Positions 42,122-51,701 are shown, counted from the first letter of the stretch. The stretch: 64,000 nt of DNA from Desulfuromonas soudanensis (GCF_001278055.1 NZ_CP010802.1:3348001-3412000), one strand, 5' to 3'. Notes: generated from the sequence alone by a model not told the origin. Numbers and translations: made by a program.

Positions 42122-44431
42122 TCAGACGACCTGTTCCATCGCCCAGATCCCGCAGGGGCAGATCCCGGCGCAGATCCCGCAGCCGATGCAGAGATGATCG
42201 TCGGAGAGATATTCGAAGGCGCCGTCAGCCTTCTCGATGCGGCGGATGGCCCCTTCGGGACAGGCCTCGAGACACATGGAGCAGTCCCGACAGGTGCCGC
42301 AGGAAAGGCAGCGGCTCGTCTCGGCCTTGGCGTCGGTCACGCAGAGGCGCCCGCGGTTCTGGGGACGAAACAGCTCCTTGGAAAGGCAGCTCTGGGGGAT
42401 GACTTCGGGCTTTTTGATCGGGACGAGCTCCTTGCCGGCAAGATAGTCATCGATCAGCAGGGCGGCCTCGGCACCCTGGCCGATGGCGTGGGTGAGCAGT
42501 CCAGGTTTGATGGTATCTCCGATGGCGAAGATGCCGGGAGCCTTCACCGATTGCCAGCAGCCGTCCACGTCGACCATCCCGCGGTCGGTGAGCCATTCCC
42601 GGGGGACGTAGGAGAGATCGGGGCGCTCGCCGATGGCAATGATCACCATGTCGGCCTCGATGAGCTCGCCGTCCTTGGTCCAGACCCCCCTTTCATCGAT
42701 TTTTTCCGTGAAGACCGGCCAGCGGACCTCGCCGCCGAGGGCCTTGACGCCGTCGATTTCGTGCTTGTAGGCGGCGGGGCGCTGGATGTCGATGGAGGTG
42801 ACCTTCTTGGCTCCCATGGCGTAGGCGCCGAGGCAGACGTCCATTCCGGCGTTGCCGGCGCCGAGAACCACGACCCGCTCGCCGACCGCCGGCTTTTTGC
42901 CGGCGTTGACCTCCTTGAGGAAGTCGAGTCCCTTGACCAGGCGCTCATGACCGGGGAAGGGGATGATCACCGAATTGTGGGCGCCGCTGGCGATGACCAC
43001 CGCGTCGTGCTCCTTGCGGATTGTGGCGAAGAGGGGAGCGTCGACGGCGGTGCCGGTCCTGATGGAGACGCCGAGCGCCTTGACCCGGGCGATCTCGCCC
43101 TGGAGGGAACTCTCCGGCAGGCGCGAACCGGGAATGACCTGGCGCAGCTTGCCGCCGACCTCCTCGTCCGCTTCGTACAGGGTCACGGCATGCCCGGAAA
43201 GCCGCAGCTGCCAGGCGGCGGACAGACCGCCGGGGCCGCCGCCGATGACCGCCACCGTCTTCCCCGTCGACGGCTTCGGCTCGGGAGAGGCCGCCTCCAG
43301 GGAGAGACGCCCGAGCTCCTTCATCGCCACCGGATGATCGAGAAACTGGCGGGTGCAGGCATCCATGCACAGGTTGGGGCAGACCTCGCCGCAGACGCTG
43401 GCCGGGAAGGGGGAGTAGCGAAGGACCAGCTCCAGCGCCTCCTTGACCTTCCCCTGACGCAGCAGATTGATGCGGTCCTGGGTCGGGATGGAGGAGGGGC
43501 AGGAGGTCTGGCAGGGGGCGCCGTATTTGCGGTCCTGCCAGTGGGGGAGCTTGAGGCGGTCGGCGCCGCTGTTGACCAGGCCGGCGACGTGGTTGTAGTC
43601 GTCCTGGACGAGATCGCCGAAGATCCCCCCTTCCACCCACTTGCCGAGGCGGAATTCGCGCATGGTGATGCGGTGATGAACCTTGCGCTCCTCGTAGGTC
43701 TTGGCGACGATCTTCTTCCACCGGGCAAAGTCGGTGAGCTCGCCGAGGAGAGCGGATCGATCGATCTTGCCGAGGAAGACCGGGAGCCCGCCAGAAAGGA
43801 AGGTGCGGTCGGCCTCGTCGAGATCGAGGAGCCAGACATCCTCGGAGAGGCCTGAGACCGGTCCGCGGACGTAGATGGTGCCGCCGACCATCCCGGCGCA
43901 GGAGCGGTCGCCGAGAACCGAATCGTCCTCCTGGCAATCGACGCCGCAGATGACGGCAAAGCCGCCGCCGACGAATTCGAAGGAGAAGGAGCCGGTGTTC
44001 TTCAGGACCCAGAACTCGGGGGCATCGTAGGCCGGGTCGTGCTTCATCAGGGAGCCGGAACGGGTCCCGACCCGGCCGGCGACATAGATCTTGCCGCTGG
44101 CGGCGCAGTGGGCGGTGGTATCGCCGCCGTCGCCGAGGATGGTCAGGGTGGCGCCGGCATTGAGCCAGCCGGCGTCGGCGGGCGCCGACCCCTCGACGAC
44201 GATCTCGGTGCCGTCGAGGCCGAAGGAACCGACCCGCTGTCCGGGATTCTTGACCCGGAACTTCAGGGGAGCGCCGTCCTCGGTCCACAGGGGGCCACCG
44301 ATATCGTGGTGCCCGGAGGAAAGGACGTTGAACTCCGTCTCCCCCGCCTCGAGCGCCGCATAGATCTGCTGCAGGAGCTGCTGGGTGGAGATGCGCTGGT
44401 TATTTTCAAATCCGATGATTTCCGCTGCCAT
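42122..44431 (-). CDS. Glutamate synthase: GXGXG domain fused to GltD-like oxidoreductase and ferredoxin domains
   Basis: The 769-residue protein joins three modules. Residues about 1-250 are the GltB C-terminal GXGXG beta-helix (GTRSGSLMKHDP, GGGFAVICG, GGTIYVRG). Residues about 300-640 are the FAD/NAD(P)H-dependent GltD-like part, with Cys clusters for 4Fe-4S binding (CQTSCPSSIP, CGEVCPNLCMDAC), FAD site VAVIGGGPGGLSAAWQL and NAD(P) site VVVLGAGNAGMDV. The end carries a ferredoxin pair (CLSCGTCRDCSMCLEACP, CIGCGICAGICPCG). It feeds electrons to the FMN subunit encoded just upstream. Such splitting and fusion of GltB is typical of archaea and some anaerobic bacteria. Confidence 0.92.
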   Translation of the reverse strand: MAAEIIGFENNQRISTQQLLQQIYAALEAGETEFNVLSSGHHDIGGPLWTEDGAPLKFRVKNPGQRVGSFGLDGTEIVVEGSAPADAGWLNAGATLTILGDGGDTTAHCAASGKIYVAGRVGTRSGSLMKHDPAYDAPEFWVLKNTGSFSFEFVGGGFAVICGVDCQEDDSVLGDRSCAGMVGGTIYVRGPVSGLSEDVWLLDLDEADRTFLSGGLPVFLGKIDRSALLGELTDFARWKKIVAKTYEERKVHHRITMREFRLGKWVEGGIFGDLVQDDYNHVAGLVNSGADRLKLPHWQDRKYGAPCQTSCPSSIPTQDRINLLRQGKVKEALELVLRYSPFPASVCGEVCPNLCMDACTRQFLDHPVAMKELGRLSLEAASPEPKPSTGKTVAVIGGGPGGLSAAWQLRLSGHAVTLYEADEEVGGKLRQVIPGSRLPESSLQGEIARVKALGVSIRTGTAVDAPLFATIRKEHDAVVIASGAHNSVIIPFPGHERLVKGLDFLKEVNAGKKPAVGERVVVLGAGNAGMDVCLGAYAMGAKKVTSIDIQRPAAYKHEIDGVKALGGEVRWPVFTEKIDERGVWTKDGELIEADMVIIAIGERPDLSYVPREWLTDRGMVDVDGCWQSVKAPGIFAIGDTIKPGLLTHAIGQGAEAALLIDDYLAGKELVPIKKPEVIPQSCLSKELFRPQNRGRLCVTDAKAETSRCLSCGTCRDCSMCLEACPEGAIRRIEKADGAFEYLSDDHLCIGCGICAGICPCGIWAMEQVV

Positions 44432-44443
44432 GGTGGATCCTCC

Positions 44444-46087
44444 TTAACACACGTACTGGATCTGCAGTCGCTCGGCCACGGCCCGGTCGGTGGAGACCAG
44501 GGCGTCGGACCGCCCGACAGGGAGGGAGGAGTTGCCGATGGGGGCCATGAGCTTCTTGAGCTCCTGGTCCATGGCCAGATAGTAGTTGACGATGTTCTGC
44601 GCTACCTTCTCCGGATCGAGGCGATGGGCCAGGGCCGGCTCCTGGGTGGTGATCCCCGCAGGGCAGAGGCCGGTGTTGCAGGCGTTGCAACGCCCCATGT
44701 CGTTGCCGACGCAGCCGGCCATCTGCAGGATCAGCTTGCCGGTAAAGACGCCGTTGGCGCCCAGGCACATCATCTTGAAGGCGTCGGCGGCCAGGTCTCC
44801 GGTCTTGCCGAGGCCTCCTGCGGCCCACAGGGGGATCTGCCCCTGGCGCCCCTGGGTCACGGCGGCGAGGTAGCAGTCGCGCAGCTTGGAGACGATGGGG
44901 TGGCCGGTATGATCGAGGGAGACCTCGTGGGCGGCGCCGGTGCCGCCGTCAATGCCGTCGAGGAAGAAGCCGCCGACGATGTTGTAGGGGTCGCGCACCA
45001 GGTTGTTGAAGACGGACACCGAAGTCGCGCTGGCGGCGACCTTGATGGCCACCGGCACCCGGAACTTGAAGGCGGCGTTCATGGAGAGGAACATCTTCTG
45101 CACGCTCTCCTCGATGGAATAGAGCCCCTGGTGGTTGGGGGGGGAGAGGAGGTCGGCCTTGGGGACGCCGCGGATCGCCTGGATGTGCTCGGCGACCTTC
45201 TGGGCCATGAGGAGCCCGCCGTCGCCCGGCTTGGCCCCCTGGCCGATCTTGATCAGCACCCCGGCGGGGTCCTCGGTCATGTGCGGCATCGCCTTGAGGA
45301 TGCGGTTCCAGCCGAAGTGACCGGAGGCGATCTGCAGGATCATGTACTTGAGATATTTGGACTTCAGGAGGCGTACCGGCACCCCCCCTTCGCCGGAGCA
45401 CATGCGCACCGGCAGCCCGCACTCCTCGTTGAGGTAGGCGGTGGCCATGGCCACCCCTTCCCACATCCGCCAGGAGAGGGCGCCGATGGACATGTCGCCG
45501 ATGATCACCGGGTAGATCCAGCGCACCGGCGGCGACTGCCCGGTGGTCTGCAGCTTGCCGTCGGCGCCGACGGCAAAGGGGAGCTTGCCCGGCGGCAGGA
45601 TGCGGCCGAAGGGGGCCAGCAGGTCGAAGGTGTGACGCTGGGCGTCGAGGGAGGGGTCGGTCATCTGCGAGATGCGTCCCACCCGCAGTCGGTCGAGGGT
45701 GCGCGAAGTGCTCTCGAGGTTTTTGCGGCCGCCGCGCTTGACGGAGTCGCCGGCCAGACAGCGGGTGACGATGGAGTGCCGGTTGTCGACGTTGCGCAGC
45801 GGCCCGATGGCGTCGTTGGGGCAGACCTTCTCACAGATCCCGCAACCGCGGCAGTAGTTCTTGATCGAATGGACCTGGCGAATCACCGGAATCGCGGAAA
45901 AGCGGGTCTTGGGCTCGGGGAAATCCCCTTCCGAGAAGACCATCCGCCGGCGCTCGACCTTGGGGGCGATGGCGCGGAAGGAACAGGCGGCGACGCAGGA
46001 GCCGCAGAGGGTGCAGCGGCTGGCGTCGTAACGGATTTTCCAGGGGAGATCGTTCGGCGTGATGTCGTGAATTTTCATTGTTTCCAT
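44444..46087 (-). CDS. Glutamate synthase FMN-binding (central) subunit with ferredoxin domain
   Basis: The 547-residue protein carries two N-terminal 4Fe-4S clusters (CTLCGSCVAAC; CRGCGICEKVCP) and the FMN-dependent glutamate synthase barrel (about 130-530), with GAKPGDGGLL, FFLDGIDGGTGAAHEVS and CNACNTGLCPAGITTQ. This is where 2-oxoglutarate plus ammonia become glutamate. GGAGG lies seven bases before ATG 46087, and the frame overlaps the end of the amidotransferase gene by 13 bases, so the two are coupled. It lacks the class II amidotransferase domain, supplied by the gene upstream. Confidence 0.94.
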   Translation of the reverse strand: METMKIHDITPNDLPWKIRYDASRCTLCGSCVAACSFRAIAPKVERRRMVFSEGDFPEPKTRFSAIPVIRQVHSIKNYCRGCGICEKVCPNDAIGPLRNVDNRHSIVTRCLAGDSVKRGGRKNLESTSRTLDRLRVGRISQMTDPSLDAQRHTFDLLAPFGRILPPGKLPFAVGADGKLQTTGQSPPVRWIYPVIIGDMSIGALSWRMWEGVAMATAYLNEECGLPVRMCSGEGGVPVRLLKSKYLKYMILQIASGHFGWNRILKAMPHMTEDPAGVLIKIGQGAKPGDGGLLMAQKVAEHIQAIRGVPKADLLSPPNHQGLYSIEESVQKMFLSMNAAFKFRVPVAIKVAASATSVSVFNNLVRDPYNIVGGFFLDGIDGGTGAAHEVSLDHTGHPIVSKLRDCYLAAVTQGRQGQIPLWAAGGLGKTGDLAADAFKMMCLGANGVFTGKLILQMAGCVGNDMGRCNACNTGLCPAGITTQEPALAHRLDPEKVAQNIVNYYLAMDQELKKLMAPIGNSSLPVGRSDALVSTDRAVAERLQIQYVC

Positions 46088-47181
46088 CGCTGAACCTCCA
46101 GGTTGTTATCGATCACCACGATCTCGCGCTCGTTGGGATAGATATCCGTTTCCCAGTCGCGGTCGGGGAGGATTTCGTTGATGCCGCAGACCTCCGAGGA
46201 GAAGACCACCGTGTCGCTGGAGCGTCCGACGACGATCGGCCGCAGCTTCTTGGCATCGCAGCAGGTGAAGAGGGTGTTGTCGGGGAGGACGCCGATGATG
46301 GTGTTGGGTCCGTTGATCTCCAGATGGGAGAGGGACTGGCGGATCGCCTGCAGCTCCTGGGCGTCGTCGCGGTGTCCGATCTCCTCGAAGGGGAGCGGGG
46401 TGATGACGTGCTTGTAGTAGGAGAGGGGCCAGCCGAGCTGACGATGGACATAGTGCAGGGTGTAGAGAAAGCACTGGGAGTCCGATTCGAAGCCGATATA
46501 GCCGCGGTGGAGCTTGCGCTGGAACTCCTTGTTCTTCTGATAGAAGGTGTTCTCGCCGTTGGCCAGCGCCGTAAACCCCTGGAGAAAGAAGGGGTGAGCC
46601 GCATAGCGGACGATGTCGTAGTTGGTGTTCTGCCGGCACTGGGCGGTAATCACCCGGGCGGTGAATTTGCTGTCCGCCTCCCAGAGATTGAAATAGGTGC
46701 CGATGTCCCGCGGGTCGCCGATCTCCTTGAGGGTCACGACGTCGGGCCAGAAGGAGTAGACAAAACCCATCTCGTCGTCCTCGAGGGCCGCCCGCAGGTT
46801 CAGGCGCATGTCGAGGAGGAGCTCCTCCTTCTCCTTCTGCGACGACTTCTTGATGTGCTTCGGATAATCGAAGGTCTCGAAGACGTAGTTCGGCATGGCG
46901 TTGATATCGAGTCCGGGCTTGTCGTTGACCTCGGGGACCCACTGCAGCACCCTCTGGAATCCGGCGGCGTGGAGCATGTCTTCGGCGACCTTGAGCCCCT
47001 CGTCGGTGCAGGCCAGCGACAGGGTCGGCAGGTGTTTGTACCCCTCGAAGATCCCGCCGAGATCGTGCATGACCATGGCGAAACCGGAATTGTCGTGCCC
47101 CTTCTGCTGCGACTGCATGAGCAGCAGCGCCTGACTCGGATGGACATAGTTCAGGCTCTTGATCGCGCCAATACGACACAT
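46075..47181 (-). CDS. Glutamate synthase class II glutamine amidotransferase subunit
   Basis: The 368-residue Ntn-type amidotransferase supplies ammonia from glutamine. The nucleophile is Cys2 (MCRIGAIKSL), exposed by removal of Met1. The glutamine-site segments QSQQKGHDNSGFAMV and VFSSEVCGINE follow. It is the first gene of the three-gene operon and stands alone here, whereas ordinary GltB carries it as an N-terminal domain. Expression should come from the sigma-54 promoter at 47260-47276, implying nitrogen control. Confidence 0.93.
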   Translation of the reverse strand: MCRIGAIKSLNYVHPSQALLLMQSQQKGHDNSGFAMVMHDLGGIFEGYKHLPTLSLACTDEGLKVAEDMLHAAGFQRVLQWVPEVNDKPGLDINAMPNYVFETFDYPKHIKKSSQKEKEELLLDMRLNLRAALEDDEMGFVYSFWPDVVTLKEIGDPRDIGTYFNLWEADSKFTARVITAQCRQNTNYDIVRYAAHPFFLQGFTALANGENTFYQKNKEFQRKLHRGYIGFESDSQCFLYTLHYVHRQLGWPLSYYKHVITPLPFEEIGHRDDAQELQAIRQSLSHLEINGPNTIIGVLPDNTLFTCCDAKKLRPIVVGRSSDTVVFSSEVCGINEILPDRDWETDIYPNEREIVVIDNNLEVQRWKQ

Positions 47182-47259
47182 ATCCGTTTACCTCCAGAGA
47201 GAAGTTCCTTGACCCTGCCCCGGCCGGGTGCCGGAGAGCCCGGGGAGCATGAAATTTTT

Positions 47260-47276
47260 AGCACATTGCGTGCCAA
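47260..47276 (-). promoter_or_regulatory. Sigma-54 (-24/-12) promoter of the glutamate synthase operon
   Basis: On the minus strand TTGGCACGCAATGTGCT matches the consensus: TGGCAC, GG-N10-GC, TGCT. It lies 80 bases before the first ATG. The remaining 170 bases up to the amtB terminator hold no ORF. Confidence 0.85.
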
Positions 47277-47445
47277 CAGTCCCCATTGACGGTTGCAAAT
47301 TCCGTATACACCCATAAGTAATTGTAATATTTTATGTTTTTGTCGGATAGGGGTCCAGTTCGAAGCCCCGAAGAGGGGCCATAAGGGAAATTTTTCCCGC
47401 CTCCTTGAAGGGCTCTCTACTCTGACCGAGTAGCCTGAGTACACG

Positions 47446-47474
47446 AAAAAACGGCACCCCCTAGGAGGTGCCGT
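47446..47474 (-). terminator. Rho-independent terminator of amtB
   Basis: ACGGCACC/GGTGCCGT stem with an 8-base loop and T6 on the minus strand. Confidence 0.85.
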
Positions 47475-47495
47475 GCTGGGTATCCGAGGAAAAAA

Positions 47496-48776
47496 TCAGA
47501 AGTTGTAGCCGCTCTCCGAATGAGCCGCCTGATCGAGCCCCATCCGCTCCTCGTCCGGCTCGACGCGCAATCCCAGGGTGACTTTAAGGAGGTAGATGAT
47601 CCCCAGGGAGACGACCACCGCGTAGACGCCGGCAGCCAGCAGCCCGAGCAACTGCAGCCAGAGCTGGTGGAGATTGCCGGCAATGAGGCCGGAGGCGCCG
47701 ACGGTGGCGAAAAGGCCCGTGGCCAGAGCCCCCCAGGCGCCGCCGACCCCGTGAACCCCGAAGGCGTCGAGGGAATCGTCGTATCCGAGCCGGTGCTTGA
47801 GGAGCACACCGGCGAAGCAGATCGGGCCTGCCGTCAGCCCCATGAGGAGGGCCCAGGCGGGAGTGACGAAACCGGCGGCCGGAGTGATCACCACCAGCCC
47901 GGCCACGACCCCGGAGGCGGCTCCCAGGGCGCTTGGCCGGCCGGAATGGATCCACTCGGCGGCCAGCCAGGAGAGAGCTCCGGCGGCCGCGGCGGCCTGG
48001 GTGGTGGTGAAGGCCAGGGCGGCGGAGGGTCCGGCGGAGAGGGCGCTGCCGGCATTGAATCCGAACCAGCCGAACCAGAGGAGACCGGCGCCGAGAAGGG
48101 TCATCGGCAGGTTGTGCGGCGGCATCCGCTCCTGGGGATACCCCTTGCGCCGGCCGAGGACGATGGCCAGCACCAGGGCGGTGATCCCCGAGGAGAAATG
48201 AACGACGGTGCCGCCGGCAAAGTCGAGGGCGCCGGCTTCCAGGAGCCATCCCCCCTCCCCCCAGACCCAGTGGGCGATGGGGTCATAGACGAGAGTCCCC
48301 CAGAGCAGGATGAAGACGCAGTAGGTGGAAAACTTCATCCGTTCCGCCACCGCCCCGGCGATCAGCGCCGGGGTGATGATGGCGAACATCCCCTGAAACA
48401 TGACAAAGACGTAGGTGGGAATGGTTCCGGTCAGGCTCTCGGGGGTGATCCCGGCGAGAAACATCTGGTCGAATCCGCCGATCCAGGGGCCGGCGCCGCC
48501 GAAGGCCAGGGAATAGCCGACCACGATCCACTGGACGCCGAGGATGGCCAGGGCGGCGAAGATATGCATGGTGGTGGAGAGGACGTTCTTGGCGCGGACC
48601 ATTCCGCCGTAAAAGAGGGCGAGCCCCGGAAGCATGAGCAAAACCAGGGCCGAGGAGACGAGCATCCAGGCGGTATCTCCGGGATCGGCGCTTCCGGCGG
48701 CCCGGGCCAGGGCCGGAAGGAGGAGGAAGGCAAGCGCGGCGGGGCCCGAAAGGCGAAGGAAGGATCCGTACATCAT
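47496..48776 (-). CDS. amtB: Ammonium transporter AmtB
   Basis: The 426-residue inner-membrane protein has a cleavable-type N-terminal helix and 11 further helices. Conserved pore features are FYGGMVRAKNVLS, the first pore His in GGTVVHFSSGITAL, and the second in FGVHGVGGAWGALATGLFA. Ammonium is bound outside and conducted as NH3/H+ through a trimer. Two adjacent ATGs follow GGAGG; I use 48776. No glnB/glnK gene accompanies it, which is unusual. The sigma-54 promoter 65 bases upstream predicts nitrogen-limited expression. Confidence 0.95.
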   Translation of the reverse strand: MMYGSFLRLSGPAALAFLLLPALARAAGSADPGDTAWMLVSSALVLLMLPGLALFYGGMVRAKNVLSTTMHIFAALAILGVQWIVVGYSLAFGGAGPWIGGFDQMFLAGITPESLTGTIPTYVFVMFQGMFAIITPALIAGAVAERMKFSTYCVFILLWGTLVYDPIAHWVWGEGGWLLEAGALDFAGGTVVHFSSGITALVLAIVLGRRKGYPQERMPPHNLPMTLLGAGLLWFGWFGFNAGSALSAGPSAALAFTTTQAAAAAGALSWLAAEWIHSGRPSALGAASGVVAGLVVITPAAGFVTPAWALLMGLTAGPICFAGVLLKHRLGYDDSLDAFGVHGVGGAWGALATGLFATVGASGLIAGNLHQLWLQLLGLLAAGVYAVVVSLGIIYLLKVTLGLRVEPDEERMGLDQAAHSESGYNF

Positions 48777-48840
48777 CGTACCTCCAGTGGGGACGGCATC
48801 GTCACCCGGCTTGGCAAAATATTTCGATTCTCTTCTCCTG

Positions 48841-48857
48841 AGCAAGCGCCGTGCCAT
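48841..48857 (-). promoter_or_regulatory. Sigma-54 (-24/-12) promoter of amtB
   Basis: On the minus strand ATGGCACGGCGCTTGCT is a near-perfect match (TGGCAC-N5-TTGCT). Confidence 0.88.
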
Positions 48858-49078
48858 GGACAAGGAGCAGTAAATACAACAGTTTGCATCCGGCTTCCAC
48901 CGCCTTGCGGCCAGGTATGCCCAAAAAAACGCCAGCTCTGCCTCGGAGAGAGGCGTCCCTCACCCCCGGCCCCTCTCCTCGACGCCTCCCCCCGGATCCC
49001 GGCGGCAATCCCTGTTGGAATTCCTTACACCTCCCCGGACTCTGAAAAATATTCCTTTATTTTCAACAGGTTGAAGCT
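48858..49078. other. Gap between amtB and multicopper oxidase promoters
   Basis: About 220 bases between two divergent sigma-54 promoters. It should contain enhancer sites for both. I see TTTGCATCCGGC at 48892 as half of the carboxylate-regulon motif but no full palindrome, and no ORF or RNA. Confidence 0.35.
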
Positions 49079-49094
49079 GGGAACTTTTTTTGCT
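49078..49094 (+). promoter_or_regulatory. Sigma-54-like promoter of the oxidase/PEP-CTERM operon
   Basis: TGGGAACTTTTTTTGCT keeps GG-N10-GC and a perfect TTTGCT -12, with a less typical -24. It predicts a leader of about 155 bases. PEP-CTERM genes in other genomes are known to be linked to sigma-54 activators (PrsR type). Confidence 0.5.
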
Positions 49095-49173
49095 ACCTGA
49101 TTGATTCACGGCAAAATCGTTGAATTTTTCTAACTTTACTCCGTCCGGCGGCCCTCGACAATCATACCCGGGG

Positions 49174-49185
49174 AAAGGAGGTGAG
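49174..49185 (+). promoter_or_regulatory. Distal Shine-Dalgarno-like element in the oxidase leader
   Basis: AAAGGAGGTGAG, 75 bases ahead of the ATG and without a start codon at translation distance. Identical to the element in the di-heme peroxidase leader (38077-38088). Confidence 0.4.
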
Positions 49186-49259
49186 CAGGCGCTCGAATCG
49201 CTTAAGGCCAGAGAAACGGTCAACAGCCTGAATAAACCAAAAAAGGAGGTAATAAACTC

Positions 49260-51701
49260 ATGAAGCACCGAGTCACTTGGTCCCTGTCGCTCCCGGCTTT
49301 GGGAGTCGCCCTCACCCTCTTTCTGCCGACACTCCTCCCCGCCCAGCCCCTCCCCGGAGGAACCCTCGACCCGACGACGATCCCCAAATTCGTCACGCCG
49401 CTGGTCATCCCCCCGCAGATGCCGAAAAGCCCTGCGGCCAGCCCCCTGAACACCGCTCCCCAGCCGGCGGCCGACTACAATATCGCCGTCCGCCAGTTCC
49501 AGCAGCAGATTCTCCCTGCGGGTTTCGGCGCGACAACGGTGTGGAGTTACGGGCTGGCCGAGGACGCCGTCCCGGCCCTGGCCCCGGCGCCGAACTCGAC
49601 CTTCAACTATCCGGCCTTCACGGTGGAGAACACCTCGGGGGTTCCGACCAGGGTGCGCTGGATCAATGACCTGGTCGACGCCGGCGGCAACTACCTCCCC
49701 CACCTCTTCCCCATCGACCAGACGCTGCACTGGGCCAACCCGCCGGCCACCGGGTGCCTGGACGGCAGCAACCGCACCGACTGCCGGACCCTGAACCCAG
49801 CCAACTACACGGGGCCGGTGCCGATGGTCACCCATGTCCACGGAGCCCACGTCAACGCCGAGAGCGACGGCTATCCCGAGGCCTGGTGGCTGCCGGCAGC
49901 AGGCAACATCCCGGCCGGTTACGCCAGGACAGGCACCCTCTTCGACCAGTACGACATCAACAACACCGTCCCCGGTTCCGCCTTTTTTGCCTACGAAAAC
50001 GACCAGCCGGCGGCAACGATCTGGTATCACGACCACTCCCTGGGGATCACCCGGGTCAACGTCTATGCCGGACCGGCCGGGTTCTGGCTGATCCGCGGCG
50101 GCGCCAACGGCGATGCGGCCATCGACAACGTCGCCACGGCGACGGCCAACGACGGGGTCCTTCCCGGTCCGGCGCCGACCCTGGCCGGCGGCGACCCGAA
50201 TTTCAACGCCGGTGTCCGAGCGGCGATACGGGAAATCCCCGTCGTCATCCAGGACCGCTCCTTCAACGCCGACGGCGCCCTCTTCTACCCCGACAACCGC
50301 GCCTTCTTCGAGGGGCTCAACGTCCCGCTTCTGCCGCCGCAGATTCCCGGTGCGGGGACGCTCGATATCCCCTTCATCCCAAACTCGGACATCGCCCCGA
50401 TCTGGAACCCCGAGTTCTTCGCCAATACCATGGTGGTCAACGGCAATACCTGGCCGCAGCTCGAAGTGGCGCCCGCTCTTTACCGCCTGCGCCTTCTTAA
50501 CGGGTGCAACTCGCGGACCCTCAACCTCTCCCTCTTCCAGATGGCCGGCGACGTTCAGGTCGCCGAAAGGCCCTTCTTCCAGATCGGCGGCGACCAGGGG
50601 TTCCTCCCGGCGGTCGTCCTCCTCCAGACCGGCATCTCCCTGCCGCTCCCCGGCGACGGGACCCTCCCGGTTCTCCCCGCCCCGGCTCCCGGTGCGATGC
50701 AGGCGTTGCTGATGGGGCCTGCGGAACGCGCCGACGTCCTCGTCGATTTTTCCGGTCTCCCCGACGGCACCGTGGTGCGGATCCTCAACACCGCACCCGA
50801 TGCCCCCTTCGGCGGTTTTCCTGACGTGCCGGCCGACCCGGGGACCACCGGGCAGGTGATGCAGTTCGTGGTCAACTCGGCCCTGACCCAGCCGACGGAT
50901 GCCGCCGCCACCCCACCGCAGAACCTGGTCCTGCCGGCTGAACCGGCGGTGGGACCGGCGGTCGCCACGCGGCAGCTCACCCTCAACGAAGAGGTATCGG
51001 GCCAGCTCTGCGTGCAGCAGCTCCCCGACGGCAGCATCACAACCCTCTTCAACACGCCGAACGACCCCAATTTCCTCGCCAACTGCACGGCGGCCGGCGG
51101 GGTCCCCATGGCCCCCAGGGCCGCTCTCCTCGGGGTCCTCGGGACCGATCCGGTCAGCGGGGCGCCCGTCAGCATTCCGAAGCTGTGGATGAACGTGATC
51201 ACCGAAAATCCCGTTATCGGCGATACGGAGGAGTGGGAGATCTTCAACCTCACCATGGACGCCCACCCGATCCACCTGCACCTGGTGCGCTTCCAGGTCA
51301 TCAATCGCCAGGCGTTCGATCCGGTGACCTTCGCCCCGATCCCGGGGACGATCACGCCGCCCGAAGCCAACGAGGAAGGGTACAAGGATACGGCGCTCAA
51401 CTACCCGGGACAGATCACCCGCATCCGCGCCCACTTCGACCGCGCCGGTCTCTACGTCTGGCACTGTCACATCCTGGAACACGAGGACAACGAGATGATG
51501 CGCCCCTACCTGGTGCGCTACGATCCCGCCTTCCCGGACCTCAACGGCGACAACACCGTGGACCGGGCCGATCTGGCGCTTCTGCTGGCCCAAATCCGCA
51601 GCCCGCAACCGGTGAAGCTCGCCTTCGACCTGAATCTCGACCAGAAGGTCGACCTGCTCGACGCCCGGATCCTGGTCGGCAAGCTGGGACTGACCCGCTG
51701 A
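49260..51701 (+). CDS. Secreted multicopper oxidase with C-terminal dockerin
   Basis: The 813-residue exported protein has a signal peptide (residues 1-28) and a three-cupredoxin oxidase. The four copper-ligand motifs are THVHGAHV (H192/H194), WYHDHSLG (H257/H259), HPIHLHLV (H669/H672/H674) and WHCHILEHEDNEMM (H735-C736-H737, H741, axial Met 746). C736 marks the type 1 copper site. Residues 757-813 form a type I dockerin: two Ca-binding loops, DLNGDNTVDRADL (from D760) and DLNLDQKVDLLDA (from D790), each followed by a helix. Such oxidases couple oxidation of metals, phenols or other donors to O2 reduction; Geobacter OmpB is a surface relative. The cohesin-like PEP-CTERM gene follows after 26 bases. 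Confidence 0.93.
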   Translation: MKHRVTWSLSLPALGVALTLFLPTLLPAQPLPGGTLDPTTIPKFVTPLVIPPQMPKSPAASPLNTAPQPAADYNIAVRQFQQQILPAGFGATTVWSYGLAEDAVPALAPAPNSTFNYPAFTVENTSGVPTRVRWINDLVDAGGNYLPHLFPIDQTLHWANPPATGCLDGSNRTDCRTLNPANYTGPVPMVTHVHGAHVNAESDGYPEAWWLPAAGNIPAGYARTGTLFDQYDINNTVPGSAFFAYENDQPAATIWYHDHSLGITRVNVYAGPAGFWLIRGGANGDAAIDNVATATANDGVLPGPAPTLAGGDPNFNAGVRAAIREIPVVIQDRSFNADGALFYPDNRAFFEGLNVPLLPPQIPGAGTLDIPFIPNSDIAPIWNPEFFANTMVVNGNTWPQLEVAPALYRLRLLNGCNSRTLNLSLFQMAGDVQVAERPFFQIGGDQGFLPAVVLLQTGISLPLPGDGTLPVLPAPAPGAMQALLMGPAERADVLVDFSGLPDGTVVRILNTAPDAPFGGFPDVPADPGTTGQVMQFVVNSALTQPTDAAATPPQNLVLPAEPAVGPAVATRQLTLNEEVSGQLCVQQLPDGSITTLFNTPNDPNFLANCTAAGGVPMAPRAALLGVLGTDPVSGAPVSIPKLWMNVITENPVIGDTEEWEIFNLTMDAHPIHLHLVRFQVINRQAFDPVTFAPIPGTITPPEANEEGYKDTALNYPGQITRIRAHFDRAGLYVWHCHILEHEDNEMMRPYLVRYDPAFPDLNGDNTVDRADLALLLAQIRSPQPVKLAFDLNLDQKVDLLDARILVGKLGLTR

